Position numbers and translations under genes: made by a program. DNA of 64,000 nucleotides from Falsiroseomonas oleicola (GTDB lineage: Bacteria; Pseudomonadota; Alphaproteobacteria; Acetobacterales; Acetobacteraceae). This document shows, one piece after another, positions 50,549 through 61,186 of the stretch. Within the stretch, counting starts at the first letter, position 1. The number at the start of each line of letters is the position of its first letter. The DNA lies in the NCBI RefSeq assembly GCF_019029495.1, contig NZ_JAERQM010000004.1, forward strand, positions 478,880 to 542,879, in the 5' to 3' direction. The notes under the pieces were generated by a model. The model had not been told where the DNA came from. It ran no database searches and was given only the letters and a program-made list of their open reading frames with translations.

Positions 50549-51343
50549 ATGCATCGTCGCCATATCCCCGCCGCCGCCGCGGCCGCCGCCCTGCTGCTGC
50601 CCGCCCAGGCCTCGGCCCAGCCCGCCGGTGGCGGGCGGCTCCAGGCCATCCAGTCCGCCGGGCGCATCCGCATCGGCACCACGGGCGACTTCAACCCGAT
50701 GAGCTTCCGCGACCCCGCCACCCGCAGCTATCGCGGCCACCAGATCGAGGCGGCGGAACAGCTGGCGAAGGACATGGGGGTGCGGGCGGAATTCGTCGCG
50801 ACCGAGTGGCGCACCCTCATCAACGGGCTGCAGGCCGACCAGTACGACGTGATCTTCACCGGCACCTCGATGTCCGTCGCCCGCGCCATGGCGGGCAGCT
50901 TCACCCTGCCCTGGGGCCGCACCGGCTTCATCCCGCTGACCACCCGCCGCAACGCCGCCCGCTTCGCGAATTGGGAGGCGCTGAACCAGCGGGGCGTGAC
51001 GGTGGCGACCAATCTCGGCACCACCATGGAGCAGTTCGTGCAACAGGCGCTGCCGGCCGCGACGCTGCGCCGCGTGGAAAGCCCGGCGCGGGACTGGCAG
51101 GAACTGCTGGGCGGGCGGGTGGATGCCACCATGTCCACGGTGATCGAGGCCGCCTTCCTCACCCGCGAATATCCCGACCTGGTGGCGCTGTTCAGCGACC
51201 AGCCGCGCAACCCGATCCCGATGGCCTTCATGGCGCCCTTGCAGGACCCGGTCTTCCTCAACTTCCTGAACACCTGGGTGACCATCCGCCTGGCCAGCGG
51301 CTTCTTTGCCGAGCTGGGGCAGAAGTGGAATGTCTCGGCCTGA
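50549..51343 (+). CDS. Amino acid ABC transporter substrate-binding protein
   Basis: A 264-residue periplasmic binding protein of family 3. The signal peptide (MHRRHIPAAAAAAALLLPAQASAQP) is followed by LQAIQSAGRIRIGTTGDFNPMSF, GHQIEAAEQLAKDMG and VIFTGTSMSVARAM, the usual ligand-cleft motifs (aromatic and arginine residues). It faces the permease gene across 118 bases, so the two probably form one divergently transcribed uptake system for an amino acid or a dipeptidase product. Confidence 0.88.
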   Translation: MHRRHIPAAAAAAALLLPAQASAQPAGGGRLQAIQSAGRIRIGTTGDFNPMSFRDPATRSYRGHQIEAAEQLAKDMGVRAEFVATEWRTLINGLQADQYDVIFTGTSMSVARAMAGSFTLPWGRTGFIPLTTRRNAARFANWEALNQRGVTVATNLGTTMEQFVQQALPAATLRRVESPARDWQELLGGRVDATMSTVIEAAFLTREYPDLVALFSDQPRNPIPMAFMAPLQDPVFLNFLNTWVTIRLASGFFAELGQKWNVSA

Positions 51344-51352
51344 GCCTCGCTC

Positions 51353-51640
51353 TCAGGCGAGAAGTTGCACCAGCAGCATGCCGCAGCCCAGCACCGCGCT
51401 GGGCGCGGTCAGCGCCAGCAGGGTGAGCGGCGCGAGCGGCCGTTCCGGCGCCTGCGGCGCCTCCTCGCTGCGGGGCGGCACCGCGATGGCCGCCGGATAG
51501 GTCAGCACGCGGCGCTGCCGCGCGGCGCCGGCCGGCAGCGGAATGATCCGCGCGCTGCGGGGCGCGCTGTCGCATCCCGCCGCCCCCGTCCGAAGGGACC
51601 AGAGGGGGATCGTCTGTCGAGCCTTGGCTGGGATGGCCAT
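51353..51640 (-). CDS. Small hypothetical membrane-associated protein
   Basis: A 95-residue frame beginning MAIPAKARQ. The first 65 residues are basic and proline/alanine-rich; the end (LAPLTLLALTAPSAVLGCGMLLVQLLA) is one hydrophobic helix, so it could be a tail-anchored membrane protein. No family is recognised. It is the only plausible gene in the gap of about 400 bases between the binding protein gene and pdxJ. The coding case is weak. Confidence 0.35.
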   Translation of the reverse strand: MAIPAKARQTIPLWSLRTGAAGCDSAPRSARIIPLPAGAARQRRVLTYPAAIAVPPRSEEAPQAPERPLAPLTLLALTAPSAVLGCGMLLVQLLA

Positions 51641-51739
51641 GGGCGTCTCGCATCCTGCATTGCCGGCCCGGCCGTCAGTTCGGCGCGGGCCACCTGGGAA
51701 GGCTGGCAGCAAACCCTGTGCCATGCATTCTGCGACAGC

Positions 51740-52474
51740 CTAGATCCCGCCGCGCGCCTGATCGATCAGCGACCGCATCCGCCGCACCGCCGAGGGCAGG
51801 CCCTCGAAGACGCTCTGGCTGATGAGGAAATGGCCGATCGAGACTTCCGAGACCTGCGGCAGGGCCGCGATGCCGCCGATGCAGTCATAGTCCAGCCCAT
51901 GGCCGGCATGGCAGAGCAGGCCCGCCGCCTCGACCGCCGCCGCACCTCGGGCCAGCCGCGCCAGATGCGCCGGGCGGTCGGCCGGGGCGGCATCGGCATA
52001 GGTGCCGGTGTGCAGCTCCACGCAGTTCGCGCCGATCCGCGCCGCGGCCTCGATCTGCGCCGGATCGGCCTCGATGAAGATGGAGGTGCGGATGCCGGCG
52101 CCGTTCAGGCGCTTCACCGCCTCGGCCAGGTCGGGCCCGGCGCGCAGGATATCCAGGCCGCCCTCGGTGGTCAGTTCCTGGCGCTTCTCCGGCACCAGGC
52201 AGCAGGCCTCAGGCCGCAGCCGCGTGGCGATCGCCACCATCTCCTCCGTCGCGGCCATTTCCAGGTTCAGCTTGGTCGGGACTTCCGCCTTCATCCGCTC
52301 CACGTCGCGGTCGCGGATATGCCGGCGATCCTCCCGCAGATGGATGGTGATGCCCTCCGCCCCCGCTTCCAGGCAGAGATGCGCGGCGGCGACCGGATCG
52401 GGGAACTGGCCGCCACGCGCATTCCGCAGCGTCGCGACGTGGTCCACATTGATCGAGAGCAGGATCGTGTTCAT
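51740..52474 (-). CDS. pdxJ: Pyridoxine 5'-phosphate synthase
   Basis: A 244-residue TIM barrel that joins 1-deoxyxylulose 5-phosphate with 3-amino-2-oxopropyl phosphate to make pyridoxine 5'-phosphate, in the DXP-dependent vitamin B6 pathway. Motifs: [17 protein letters not shown] at the start, [16 protein letters not shown], the glutamate in [11 protein letters not shown] and [10 protein letters not shown] near the phosphate site. It overlaps the pdxA stop by four bases (ATGA), giving a pdxA-pdxJ operon. Confidence 0.97.
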   Translation of the reverse strand: MNTILLSINVDHVATLRNARGGQFPDPVAAAHLCLEAGAEGITIHLREDRRHIRDRDVERMKAEVPTKLNLEMAATEEMVAIATRLRPEACCLVPEKRQELTTEGGLDILRAGPDLAEAVKRLNGAGIRTSIFIEADPAQIEAAARIGANCVELHTGTYADAAPADRPAHLARLARGAAAVEAAGLLCHAGHGLDYDCIGGIAALPQVSEVSIGHFLISQSVFEGLPSAVRRMRSLIDQARGGI

Positions 52475-53457
52475 GGCGCGGATTCCCTTGCGCGGCTTGC
52501 GGCCATTTCCCCGGCCAGCCGCAGCGCGGCGATCAGGCTGCCGGGATCGGCCAGGCCCTGGCCGGCGATATCGAGCGCGGTGCCGTGGTCCGGGCTGGTG
52601 CGGATGATGCGCAGCCCGAGCGTCACATTGACGCCGCCATCCATGTCGAGCGTCTTGATCGGGATCAGCGCCTGGTCGTGATACATGCACAGCGCGGCGT
52701 CGTAGCCGGCGCGCGCCCGGGGCGTGAACATCGTATCGGCGGGCAGGGGGCCGCGGGCGGCGATGCCGGCCGCGCGCAGGGCCGCGATGGCGGGCGCCAC
52801 GATCTCGATATCCTCCCGCCCCATGGTGCCGGCCTCCCCGGCATGGGGGTTGAGGCCGGCGATGACGAGGCGGGGCTGGGCCAGGCCGAAATCCCGGCGC
52901 AGCGCGGCGGCGACGATCCTGCCCTGCTCCACGATCATCGCCGTCGTCAGGCTGCGCAGTGCCTCGGCCAGCGCGACATGGATGGTCACCGGCACCACGC
53001 GCAGGCCGGGGCAGGCCAGCATCATCACCGGCGGGCCGCCATCGCCGGCCAGCTCGCCCAGGAATTCGGTATGGCCGGGGTGCCGGAAGCCGGCGGCGGT
53101 CAGCACCGCCTTCTGGATCGGGTTGGTGACCACGGCGCCCACACGGCCCGCCAGGGCCAACTGCACCGCCTGCTCGATGGCGCCGATGACGGCGGGGGCG
53201 TTGGCGGGGTCGGGATGACCGAGCCGCAGGGGGGCGGCGAGGGGGCGCGGCAGGATCGGCAAGGCGGTGGCGAAGGCGGCGGCGGCCTGTTCCGGCGCCT
53301 CGATCATGGTGGTGGGGACGTCCGGGCATTGCGCCGGGTCGCCGATCAGGAAGAAGGCGGGACCTGACTCCCGCAGGGCGCGCCAGGCCTTGGCGGTGGT
53401 CTCGCCGCCGATGCCGGCCGGTTCGCCCATGGTCAGCGCGAGGGGGAGAGGGGTCAT
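52471..53457 (-). CDS. pdxA: 4-hydroxythreonine-4-phosphate dehydrogenase
   Basis: A 328-residue dehydrogenase making the amino-oxopropyl phosphate that PdxJ uses. Metal-binding and substrate histidines are in [33 protein letters not shown] and [25 protein letters not shown], the canonical PdxA C-terminal signature. The start [19 protein letters not shown] is typical. It is translationally coupled to pdxJ downstream. Confidence 0.96.
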   Translation of the reverse strand: MTPLPLALTMGEPAGIGGETTAKAWRALRESGPAFFLIGDPAQCPDVPTTMIEAPEQAAAAFATALPILPRPLAAPLRLGHPDPANAPAVIGAIEQAVQLALAGRVGAVVTNPIQKAVLTAAGFRHPGHTEFLGELAGDGGPPVMMLACPGLRVVPVTIHVALAEALRSLTTAMIVEQGRIVAAALRRDFGLAQPRLVIAGLNPHAGEAGTMGREDIEIVAPAIAALRAAGIAARGPLPADTMFTPRARAGYDAALCMYHDQALIPIKTLDMDGGVNVTLGLRIIRTSPDHGTALDIAGQGLADPGSLIAALRLAGEMAASRARESAP

Positions 53458-53489
53458 GGATGCCGCGTAGCGCCTTCGCCGCCGGGCGC

Positions 53490-54641
53490 CTAGGGGGCCA
53501 GCCGGCGCAGGCGGAGTAGCAGCGCATCCACCTCCGCTTCGGTCTGGTAGATGCCGAAGCCGAAGCGCAGCCGGTTGCCGCGACGGTCGGTGACGATGCC
53601 GGCCGCGGCAAGGCGCTGCTGCCAGGTCTCGGCGTCCGGCAGGTCGAAGGTGAGGAAGTTGCCACGGCGCGACTCGGCCAGCGGCACCACCAGCCGGCGG
53701 GCATCGAGGCCCGTGCCTTCCAGTCCATGGACGAAGCGGGCCTGCAGGGCATGGGCGTGGTCGCGGATGGCGGCGGTGGTCAGCCCCATCTCCGCGACCC
53801 AGCCCAGCGCCGCATCCAGCCGGAACAGGCCGGAGGGGTCGAAGGTTGCGCCCATGAAGCGCCAGCCATCCGCCGCATAGCCAACCCCGCCGCCGGCCTG
53901 TTCCAGCGCGCCGAAGGCGGCGTACCAGCCGGTGGCGCGCGGCCGCGGCAGCCAGCCGGGCGGGCAGTGCAGGAAGCAGGCGCCCTCGCCGGCCATGGCG
54001 TATTTGTAGCCGCCCGCAGTGTAGAAGGCGCGGCCGGCCAGCGGCCCCAGATCGACCGGGCGGGCCATGAAGGCGTGGTAGCCGTCGATCACGAACACCG
54101 CCTCGCCGGCCGCCGCCGCCAGGGCTTCCAGACCCTCCATCGCGAAGCCGGAGGCGAAGAAGACCTGGCTGACCCAGATCAGGTCGAAGCCCTGCGGTGC
54201 GGCCTCCAGCAGCCGGTCCAGGCAGGTTTCGCCGGGCTCGCTGGCGATCCGCGTGACGGCGACCAGGCCTTCCTCCTCCAGCCGCGCGAGCTGGCGGGAC
54301 AGGCTGTGGAACTCGCCATCGGTGGTCAGGATGCGCGGCGTGTGCCCGGTCGGCAGGGCGGAGAGGATGCGCAGCAGGAAATCATGGGTGTTGGCGGCGA
54401 AGACCAGCGTGGCCGGGTCCGGCAGGCCGAGGTGATGCGCCACCTGCCGGCGGCACCGGTCGAGGACCGGTCCCAGCACCTCCTCCCATTTCCCGTCCTG
54501 CAGGCGCGCTGCCACATCCCAGGCCTGCAACTGTGCCGCCCGCGTCACATCAGGCCAGGGGTGATGGCTATGCGCGGCAAAGTGCAGCCGTCGCGGATCG
54601 GCGCCGAGAAAGCGGGAAAAATGCGATCGGAGGTCGAGCAT
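53490..54641 (-). CDS. Class V aminotransferase-fold enzyme, kynureninase-like
   Basis: A 383-residue PLP enzyme. The Schiff-base lysine is in [14 protein letters not shown], the aspartate that binds the pyridine nitrogen is in FVIDGYHAF, and the N-terminus has [12 protein letters not shown]. The fold and the [24 protein letters not shown]-terminus resemble kynureninase, and it is divergent from tryptophan 2,3-dioxygenase by 67 bases. This suggests hydrolysis of (formyl)kynurenine to anthranilate. It is not a canonical KynU (which is about 416 residues), so the activity is an inference from context. Start at 54641. Confidence 0.72.
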   Translation of the reverse strand: MLDLRSHFSRFLGADPRRLHFAAHSHHPWPDVTRAAQLQAWDVAARLQDGKWEEVLGPVLDRCRRQVAHHLGLPDPATLVFAANTHDFLLRILSALPTGHTPRILTTDGEFHSLSRQLARLEEEGLVAVTRIASEPGETCLDRLLEAAPQGFDLIWVSQVFFASGFAMEGLEALAAAAGEAVFVIDGYHAFMARPVDLGPLAGRAFYTAGGYKYAMAGEGACFLHCPPGWLPRPRATGWYAAFGALEQAGGGVGYAADGWRFMGATFDPSGLFRLDAALGWVAEMGLTTAAIRDHAHALQARFVHGLEGTGLDARRLVVPLAESRRGNFLTFDLPDAETWQQRLAAAGIVTDRRGNRLRFGFGIYQTEAEVDALLLRLRRLAP

Positions 54642-54708
54642 GCAGGCTTCCATGTGGCATCGGCCGGGGCCGCGTCTAGACTGGACCTTACCCGATGGAG
54701 GTCTGTGG

Positions 54709-55524
54709 ATGGTCGAGGGTGCGGAGACGGATTTCAGCCGCCGGATGAGTTACGGCGACTATCTGGGCCTGGACCGCCTGCTGTCGGCGCAGATGCCACG
54801 CAGCGGCCAGCATGACGAGATGCTGTTCATCATCATCCATCAGGTCCAGGAGCTGTGGCTGAAGCTGATGGGCCATGAGCTGGACCTGGCGATGGACCGC
54901 ATCCGGGCCGACGATCTCGCGCCGGCCTTCAAGGCGATGGCGCGCATCAGCCGCATCCAGCGCCAGCTCGTCGAGGCCTGGGATGTGCTGACCACGCTGA
55001 CGCCGCATGACTACCTGGCCTTCCGGGAAAGCCTCGGCTCATCCTCCGGCTTCCAGTCCTGGCAGTACCGGCTGGTGGAATACCGCCTCGGCAGCCGCAA
55101 CGCCTTCATGATGCGCCCGCATGCCCATGTGCCGGAGGTGCACGGCCTGCTCAGCGCCGCCTTCGAGGCCCCCAGCCTGTATGACGAGGCGCTGCGCCTG
55201 CTGCACCGCCGCGGTCTGCCGGTGCCGGAACAGGTGGTGATGCGCGATGTGCGGGAGGCCCATGTGGCGAACCCGGCGGTCGAGGCCGTCTGGGCCACGG
55301 TCTATCGCGATGCTTCCGCCTATTTCGACCTGTACGAGCTGGCGGAGGAACTGGTGGACATGGAAGATGCCTTCCAGACTTGGCGCTTCCGGCACCTCAA
55401 GACCGTCGAGCGGATCATCGGCCATCGCAAGGGCACTGGCGGCAGTGCCGGGGTCAGCTACCTTCAGACGGCGCTGGACCGGCGGTTCTTTCCGGAATTG
55501 TGGTCCGTGCGGACCAGCCTTTGA
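54709..55524 (+). CDS. kynA: Tryptophan 2,3-dioxygenase
   Basis: A 271-residue heme enzyme that opens the indole ring of L-tryptophan to N-formylkynurenine. Characteristic segments: MSYGDYLGLDRLLSAQ, the distal-site HQVQELWLKLMGHEL, GSSSGFQSWQYRLVEY, the helical RHLKTVERIIGHRKGTGGSAGVSYL carrying the proximal histidine, and the C-terminal FFPELWSVR. ATG 54709 is used (GGAGG 8-12 bases upstream); 54640 is in frame but would overlap the divergent gene. No formamidase gene is in the window. Confidence 0.94.
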   Translation: MVEGAETDFSRRMSYGDYLGLDRLLSAQMPRSGQHDEMLFIIIHQVQELWLKLMGHELDLAMDRIRADDLAPAFKAMARISRIQRQLVEAWDVLTTLTPHDYLAFRESLGSSSGFQSWQYRLVEYRLGSRNAFMMRPHAHVPEVHGLLSAAFEAPSLYDEALRLLHRRGLPVPEQVVMRDVREAHVANPAVEAVWATVYRDASAYFDLYELAEELVDMEDAFQTWRFRHLKTVERIIGHRKGTGGSAGVSYLQTALDRRFFPELWSVRTSL

Positions 55525-55577
55525 CCCTTCCGGGCAATTGACCTGGCGCAAGGATCCGGCAGGGAAGGGCGGGTAGC

Positions 55578-56345
55578 ATGGCGCCCATGCTTGCCAATTG
55601 TCTCCATGACCTGACCGCGCTGGGCGCCGGCGCCCTGGCCTCGGTGCTCGTCGCCATGCTTCTGACCGGGCTGGCGGGCGGGGTGACGCATTGCGCCGGC
55701 ATGTGCGCCCCCTTCGTCATCGCGCAGTCCGGCGCGGCCGTGGGCGCCAGCGGAGATGGGATGCTGGCGCGGCTGTCGGGGGCTGCGCTGCTGCCCTATC
55801 ACGCGGGGCGCCTGGTCGGTTACGCCACGCTGGGCGCGGTGGCCGGGGCGAGCGCGGGGCTGGTCAGCCAGGTGACCGGGTTGCGACAGGTGCTCGCGGC
55901 CCTGCTGCTGCTGGCGGCGGTGCTGATGCTGCGCCAGGCCGTCGGGCGCCTGCCCGCGTCATGGCGGGGCAGGCTGGCCTTCTGGCGGCGCGGCGCCCCG
56001 GCATTGAGCGCCGACAGCGAGGGTCCCTTCCAGCGCGCGATCGGCCGGCTTCTGGCACGGCCGGGGGGCTGGAATGGCTTCGGGCTCGGCCTGCTGCTCT
56101 CGGCGCTGCCCTGCGGCCTGCTCTATGCCGCGCTGGCGGCCGCGGCGGCGACGGGCAGTGCCCTGGCGGGGGCGCTGGCCATGCTGGCCTTCACCCTCGG
56201 CACGATTCCGGCGCTGATCGGCGTGGCGCTGCTGGGCCGGCTGTTCCTGCGGCGGTCCGGGCCGATGACCCGGGCGGTGGGCGGGCTGCTGTTCGTGGTG
56301 AATGCGGCGCTGCTGGCAGGCATGGCGGTGCGATTGGTGGCGTGA
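55578..56345 (+). CDS. SafE/UreH-like membrane protein with GGVTHCAGMC motif
   Basis: A 255-residue membrane protein with about six helices. GLAGGVTHCAGMCAPF near residue 40 is the signature of the UreH/DsbD-like 'TauE/SafE family' subgroup often found with cbb3 oxidase genes, and a second motif, GLLLSALPCGLLYAAL, lies in the C-terminal half. These cysteine/histidine motifs suggest copper or redox handling for oxidase assembly. The cco operon begins about 3.3 kb downstream with two genes between. Function is inferred from the family. Confidence 0.75.
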   Translation: MAPMLANCLHDLTALGAGALASVLVAMLLTGLAGGVTHCAGMCAPFVIAQSGAAVGASGDGMLARLSGAALLPYHAGRLVGYATLGAVAGASAGLVSQVTGLRQVLAALLLLAAVLMLRQAVGRLPASWRGRLAFWRRGAPALSADSEGPFQRAIGRLLARPGGWNGFGLGLLLSALPCGLLYAALAAAAATGSALAGALAMLAFTLGTIPALIGVALLGRLFLRRSGPMTRAVGGLLFVVNAALLAGMAVRLVA

Positions 56346-56428
56346 TGATGGCCAATCCGCCGGCGCGTTGACGGCATCTCAACCAGCCCGGTGTTTATCT
56401 GCCCGCCGCACCAGGATGGGGCCAAGGC

Positions 56429-58726
56429 ATGTCTGTGTCGTTCAGCGGCACGGTACCGGATACGATCTACGAGAATGCGCGACGTGGCGACTGGGTCGCC
56501 TATCTGACGTTCCCGGAGGGCGTGTTCTCGGTCGGCCTCTATGGCACCGATGCGAATCTGTTCACCGCGACCTTCCATGCCGACCGGCGGCTGATGACCA
56601 TCACGCCGCTCCAGGCCCTGGATGCCGAGGCCTATCCGGCGAATGCCAGCTTCAGCTTTTCGGTGAGCATCAGGACATCGGCCGGCTGGATCGCCTCCGG
56701 GGGCCATTTCACGGTCCGGCTGCTCGATCTGGACGACACGCCGCCGCAGGATGTCCGCTTCCTGTCCGGCGGCACGGTCCTGGCCAATGATGTGGGCGCG
56801 CCCATCGGCACCCTGACGGCCACCGACCCCGACAGCAGCGGGCCGATCACTTACCGCGTCGCCTGGCCCGATTCGGCCCGGTTCGAGATGATCGGCAATG
56901 AATTGTGGCTCCGCCCCGGCGTCGACCTGATCCGTGAGGGCGGCACGGTACGCGAGGTGATGATCGAGGCCGATGACGGCCTGAACATCTCCAGCCACCT
57001 GGTTCCCGTCACCATCCTCCAGCCCGGCCCGATGTCGCCCTTCATCATCCAGGACGGCACCATCTTCGGCGACACGCTGACCGGCGGCGCGGCGCCCACC
57101 GCCATGTTCGGCCATGCGGGCAACGACCTGATGCGCGCCGGTGCCGGCGCCGACAGCCTGACCGGTGGCGATGGCAACGACACGCTGGAAGGCGGCGGGG
57201 GCGCCGACACCATGCGCGGCGGCAATGGTAACGACATCCTCCGCGGCGGCGACGGCGCCGACAGCCTGTTCGGCGATGCGGGCGATGACTGGCTGCAGGG
57301 CGGCGCGGGGGTCGACCGGCTGGTGGGCGGGGATGGCGCCGATACGCTGGATGGCGGCGGCACCGGCGCGAACCGGCTGATCGGCGGCGCGGGCAACGAT
57401 GTCTACATGCTGCGCAACCAGAATGAGACCTGGCTGGAACTCCCGGGCGGCGGCATCGACGAGCTGGTCCTGGGCTGGTCCATGACCATGCCCGCGGAGA
57501 TCGAGCGCCTGCGGCTGCGGGCTGGCAGCGGGGACCACGCCCTGACCGGCCTGGCGGGCAACGATTCGCTCTACGGCAATGAGGGACGCAACGTCCTGAT
57601 CGGCGGCGCCGGCAATGACTTCCTGGATGGCGGGGCCGGCGCCGACTCGCTGCACGGCGATGCGGGGGCGGATACCATCCTGGGCGGCGACGGTGCCGAC
57701 ACCGCTCGGGGTGGCGATCAGGACGACTGGATCGATGGCGGGGCGGGCGATGACGTGCTGTACGGCGATGGCGGCGCCGATACGCTGATCGGCGGCGAGG
57801 GCACGGACTGGCTGTTCGGCCATTCGGGTGCGGACGTGCTGCTGGGCGGCAATGGCAATGACCGCCTCGCGGGCGGCGATGGCAATGACCTGCTCCAGGG
57901 CGATGCGGGCGCCGACCTGCTGTCAGGCGGCGCCGGTGCCGATACGCTGGAGGGTGGCGCCGGCAACGACACGCTGATGGGCGGCGATGGCGCGGATCTT
58001 CTGCGCGGCGGCGATGGCGATGACCGCCTGGATGGCGGCAGCGGCGACGACACGCTGGAAGGCGGGTTCGGCGCGGATGACCTTCAGGGCGGGGCCGGCA
58101 ACGACCTGCTGCGGGCCGGCCCCGGATCGGGATCCGTGCTGCGGGGCGGAGAGGGGGCCGATACGCTGGATGCGGCGGCGGGAGACCGGCTGAACTCCTG
58201 GCTGTTCGGCGGCACCGGCCATGATCTCTACATCATCGACTCCCGCGGCGACGTCATCCTCGAGGAGATCAATGGCGGCACGGACACCGTCTGGGCGCAG
58301 CTCGCCGGCGGGGGCTATCTCCTGCCGCCGAATGTGGAGAATCTGGTCCTGCTCGGCACGGCGCTGATGGGCCAGGGCAATGAGCTGGCCAACCAGGTCA
58401 CCGGCAATGCGCTGCCCAATCTGCTGCTCGGCGGCGCTGGGGCGGATACGCTGCGGGGTGGGCTGGGCGATGACACGCTGGGCGGCGGCAGCGGGGCGGA
58501 CCGCTTCATGATGGACGTCAATGCGGGCGCCGACGTCATCCTGGATTTCACACCCGGCGAGGACCGGCTGCTGCTGCCGGCCGCGAGCTATGCCTCCTCC
58601 GCCGCCGCCCTGGCGGCGATGCGTGGGGTCGATGGCGGGGTCATGCTGTCCATCGGTCTGGGCAGCGTGCTGATGCTCGGCCTGACGCCGTCGCAGATCC
58701 ACGCCAGCGACATCAACCTGTTCTGA
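56429..58726 (+). CDS. RTX (hemolysin-type calcium-binding) protein with cadherin-like N-terminus
   Basis: A 765-residue acidic protein with no N-terminal signal, expected to leave by a type I secretion system that reads its C-terminus. Residues 10-200 form two beta-sandwich domains of cadherin-like type ([24 protein letters not shown]). GGxGxDxLx nonapeptides fill about 228-325 and 372-582, with a short block at 668-690. Two non-repeat inserts (around 330-372 and 600-665, [12 protein letters not shown] and [10 protein letters not shown]) resemble serralysin-type spacers. The end ([16 protein letters not shown]) is typical of T1SS substrates. No T1SS genes lie next to it. Confidence 0.92.
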   Translation: MSVSFSGTVPDTIYENARRGDWVAYLTFPEGVFSVGLYGTDANLFTATFHADRRLMTITPLQALDAEAYPANASFSFSVSIRTSAGWIASGGHFTVRLLDLDDTPPQDVRFLSGGTVLANDVGAPIGTLTATDPDSSGPITYRVAWPDSARFEMIGNELWLRPGVDLIREGGTVREVMIEADDGLNISSHLVPVTILQPGPMSPFIIQDGTIFGDTLTGGAAPTAMFGHAGNDLMRAGAGADSLTGGDGNDTLEGGGGADTMRGGNGNDILRGGDGADSLFGDAGDDWLQGGAGVDRLVGGDGADTLDGGGTGANRLIGGAGNDVYMLRNQNETWLELPGGGIDELVLGWSMTMPAEIERLRLRAGSGDHALTGLAGNDSLYGNEGRNVLIGGAGNDFLDGGAGADSLHGDAGADTILGGDGADTARGGDQDDWIDGGAGDDVLYGDGGADTLIGGEGTDWLFGHSGADVLLGGNGNDRLAGGDGNDLLQGDAGADLLSGGAGADTLEGGAGNDTLMGGDGADLLRGGDGDDRLDGGSGDDTLEGGFGADDLQGGAGNDLLRAGPGSGSVLRGGEGADTLDAAAGDRLNSWLFGGTGHDLYIIDSRGDVILEEINGGTDTVWAQLAGGGYLLPPNVENLVLLGTALMGQGNELANQVTGNALPNLLLGGAGADTLRGGLGDDTLGGGSGADRFMMDVNAGADVILDFTPGEDRLLLPAASYASSAAALAAMRGVDGGVMLSIGLGSVLMLGLTPSQIHASDINLF
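57110..57403 (+). repeat. RTX nonapeptide block 1
   Basis: About ten consecutive GGxGxDxLx units, roughly one per 27 bases, within the RTX gene. They bind calcium and fold as a parallel beta-roll outside the cell. Nucleotide similarity between units is moderate, and recombination could change the number. Confidence 0.85.
57542..58174 (+). repeat. RTX nonapeptide block 2
   Basis: About twenty-two GGxGxDxLx units in series, separated from block 1 by a non-repeat insert. Several units such as GGAGNDTL and GGDGADLL are near-identical at protein level, giving a periodic GGCGGCG-type DNA pattern. Confidence 0.85.
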
Positions 58727-59509
58727 TCAGCGCACCAGATCGCGATAGGCATGCCATGTGGCGTGCCCGATCAGCGGCATGACCAAAGCGAGGCCCAGGA
58801 AGAACGGCACCAGGGCCATGGCGGTGAAGACCACGATCAACCCGGCCCAGAGCGCCATGGCGCGCCAGTTCAGCAAGGTCACCCGCACCGAGACGACGAT
58901 CGCCTCCATCGCCGAGATGTCGCGATCGACCAGCATCGGGATGGCGACGGCGGAGATGGCGAAGGCGACGCTGGCCAGGACGAAGCCGAATCCGGTGCCG
59001 ATGATCAGGAAGGGCAGCAGCATTTCCGACCGCAGCAGCGCCATGGGCAGCGTCTCGATGGCCGGGGAGAATCCGAGCCCGAAGAAGACGGCGAAGAGCA
59101 GCCCGGCCACGCGCACCCAGAACAGATGCAGCAGCAGCAGCGCCACGCCCATGAAGGCCAGTTGCGGGCCGTTGCGGCGGAAGCCCTGCAGGCAGAGCGC
59201 CAGCGACACCGGCTCGCCCCGTTCGCGCCGCCGGCTGGCCTCATAAAGTCCGGCGGCGATCAGCGGCGCCACCAGGAAGAAGCCGGCGGTGGCGGGAAGC
59301 ACCGCCCAGGCGACGCCGATATTCAACAGCAGCGCGCTCAGCACCCAGCCGGCAACCACCACGGCGCCACCGTAGAGGAAGCCGATATGCGGCATGGCCA
59401 TCAGGTCGTGCCAGCCGGCGGCCAGCCAGGCCCAGGGCCTGTCCGGTGCTGCCGGGGCGATGGCGGGTGTCGATGGCGCTTGGGCCATTGATGCGGCGGT
59501 CTCGTCCAT
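58727..59509 (-). CDS. DUF2189-family integral membrane protein
   Basis: A 260-residue membrane protein with about six helices. The N-terminal [24 protein letters not shown], the central [17 protein letters not shown] and the C-terminal [33 protein letters not shown] segments match DUF2189 as I recall it, a family of unknown function often near cytochrome oxidase genes. ATG 59509 has GAGG nine bases upstream; ATG 59539 is also possible. It is divergent from ccoN across an FNR box, so it may share oxygen control. Confidence 0.8.
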   Translation of the reverse strand: MDETAASMAQAPSTPAIAPAAPDRPWAWLAAGWHDLMAMPHIGFLYGGAVVVAGWVLSALLLNIGVAWAVLPATAGFFLVAPLIAAGLYEASRRRERGEPVSLALCLQGFRRNGPQLAFMGVALLLLHLFWVRVAGLLFAVFFGLGFSPAIETLPMALLRSEMLLPFLIIGTGFGFVLASVAFAISAVAIPMLVDRDISAMEAIVVSVRVTLLNWRAMALWAGLIVVFTAMALVPFFLGLALVMPLIGHATWHAYRDLVR

Positions 59510-59577
59510 CTGGCTGGCCTCGGCTTTCCTGGTTGTCATCCCTGCGGCCAGGGTAGCGACCCGACGTCGTCGCGCCA

Positions 59578-59591
59578 TTGATCCGCATCAA
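59578..59591. promoter_or_regulatory. FNR/Anr box (anaerobox) upstream of ccoN
   Basis: TTGATCCGCATCAA is a perfect match to the TTGAT-N4-ATCAA consensus. It is centred about 91 bases before the ccoN ATG, a normal distance for activation with a leader of about 50 bases, and 76 bases before the divergent DUF2189 start. Low-oxygen induction by an FNR/FixK-type regulator is expected. Confidence 0.85.
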
Positions 59592-59675
59592 GGACGTGGC
59601 GTCCCGAATCACGTCTTCTGCCGCCACCACACCGCCCAGATTGCGACCCCGGTGTGCGGAGGGGAGAGTTTTGTC

Positions 59676-61175
59676 ATGGCAGCAGCAGGCTACGCCGCCA
59701 GTCCAGTAGGATCGGCCGCGGTGACGCGGTACGAGCCTTATGTGGAGGCACCGATACGGGCCTTCGCAATCGCGACCGTCTTCTGGGGCGTGGTCGGCTT
59801 CCTGATGGGCGTGCTGATCGCCTCTCAGCTCGCCTGGCCGCTGCTGAACCTGGATCTGGAATGGACGACCTTCGGTCGGCTGCGCCCGGTCCATACCTCC
59901 GCGGTGATCTTCGCCTTCGGCGGCAATGCGCTGATCTGCACCAGCCTTTATGTCGTGCAGCGCACCTGCCGCGCCCGCCTGTTCGGCGGCGAGCCGATGG
60001 CCTGGTTCCTGTTCTGGGGCTACCAGTTCTTCATCGTCGCCGCCGCGCTCGGCTACGTCTTCGGCGTGACCCAGGGCAAGGAATATGCCGAACCCGAGTG
60101 GTTCGTGGACATCTGGCTGACCGTGGTCTGGGTGCATTACCTGATCGCCTTCGGCGGCACGATCGTGAAGCGGGAAGAGCCCCACATCTATGTGGCGAAC
60201 TGGTTCTACCTCGCCTTCATCGTCACCGTTGCCATGCTGCACATCGTCAACAACCTGGCGCTGCCGATCACGCTTGGGCACGGCAAGAGCTACGGCCTGG
60301 CGGCTGGCGTGCAGGATGCGATGATCCAGTGGTGGTATGGCCACAACGCGGTGGGCTTCTTCCTGACCGCCGGCTTCCTCGGCATGATGTACTACTTCAT
60401 CCCGAAGCAGGCCGACCGGCCGGTCTATTCCTACCGCCTGTCGATCGTGCACTTCTGGTCGCTGATCTTCCTCTATATCTGGGCCGGCCCGCACCACCTG
60501 CACTACACCGCGCTGCCTGACTGGGCGCAGACGCTGGGCATGGTGTTTTCCGTCATGCTGTGGATGCCGTCCTGGGGTGGCATGATCAACGGCCTGATGA
60601 CGCTGTCCGGTGCCTGGGACAAGCTGCGCACCGATCCCGGCCTGCGCTTCTCCGTCACAGCCGTCGGTTTCTACGGCATGTCCACCTTCGAAGGTCCGGT
60701 GATGTCGATCAAGGCGGTCAACGCCCTGTCGCACTACACCGACTGGACCATCGGCCATGTGCATTCCGGCGCCATGGGCTGGGTCGGCTTCATCACCTTC
60801 GGCGCGCTGTACTGGCTGTTCCCGAAGCTGTGGAACAAGAAGGCGCTGTACAGCCAGAAGCTGGTGTCCTGGCACTTCTGGATCGCGACGCTCGGCATCG
60901 TTCTCTACATCACCGCGATGTGGGTCTCCGGCATCCTCCAGGGCCTGATGTGGCGCGCCTATGACGAGCTGGGCTTCCTGCAATACGCCTTCATCGAAAG
61001 CGTTGCGGCGATGCACCCCTACTACGTCATCCGCATGCTGGGCGGCGTGATGTACCTGACCGGCGCGCTCATCATGGTCTTCAACCTGTGGAAGACGGTG
61101 ACGAGCGACGAGCTGACCGAGACCGCGCCGGTGCCCGAGCCCGTCGCCACCTACACCCACGCCCCCGCCGAGTGA
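59676..61175 (+). CDS. ccoN: cbb3-type cytochrome c oxidase subunit I
   Basis: A 499-residue catalytic subunit with twelve helices, housing heme b and the heme b3/CuB oxygen-reducing site. Ligand histidines are visible in [30 protein letters not shown], the GPHHLHYT pair and [15 protein letters not shown]. It reduces oxygen to water at low oxygen tension and pumps protons. The start [10 protein letters not shown] is used, preceded by GGGGAGAG. First gene of ccoNOQP, behind an FNR box. Confidence 0.97.
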   Translation: MAAAGYAASPVGSAAVTRYEPYVEAPIRAFAIATVFWGVVGFLMGVLIASQLAWPLLNLDLEWTTFGRLRPVHTSAVIFAFGGNALICTSLYVVQRTCRARLFGGEPMAWFLFWGYQFFIVAAALGYVFGVTQGKEYAEPEWFVDIWLTVVWVHYLIAFGGTIVKREEPHIYVANWFYLAFIVTVAMLHIVNNLALPITLGHGKSYGLAAGVQDAMIQWWYGHNAVGFFLTAGFLGMMYYFIPKQADRPVYSYRLSIVHFWSLIFLYIWAGPHHLHYTALPDWAQTLGMVFSVMLWMPSWGGMINGLMTLSGAWDKLRTDPGLRFSVTAVGFYGMSTFEGPVMSIKAVNALSHYTDWTIGHVHSGAMGWVGFITFGALYWLFPKLWNKKALYSQKLVSWHFWIATLGIVLYITAMWVSGILQGLMWRAYDELGFLQYAFIESVAAMHPYYVIRMLGGVMYLTGALIMVFNLWKTVTSDELTETAPVPEPVATYTHAPAE

Positions 61176-61186
61176 GGAGTCCTGTC

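Noticed and set aside
56123-57823. A 566-codon minus-strand frame opposite the RTX gene
   Set aside because: Its apparent AAxQRI repeats are the antisense reading of the GGxGxDxLx repeats; there is no start signal or family resemblance.
57110-58174. Periodic GGC-rich repeats that could be taken for a CRISPR or minisatellite
   Set aside because: The period is about 27 bases, in frame, and encodes RTX nonapeptides; there are no unique spacers.
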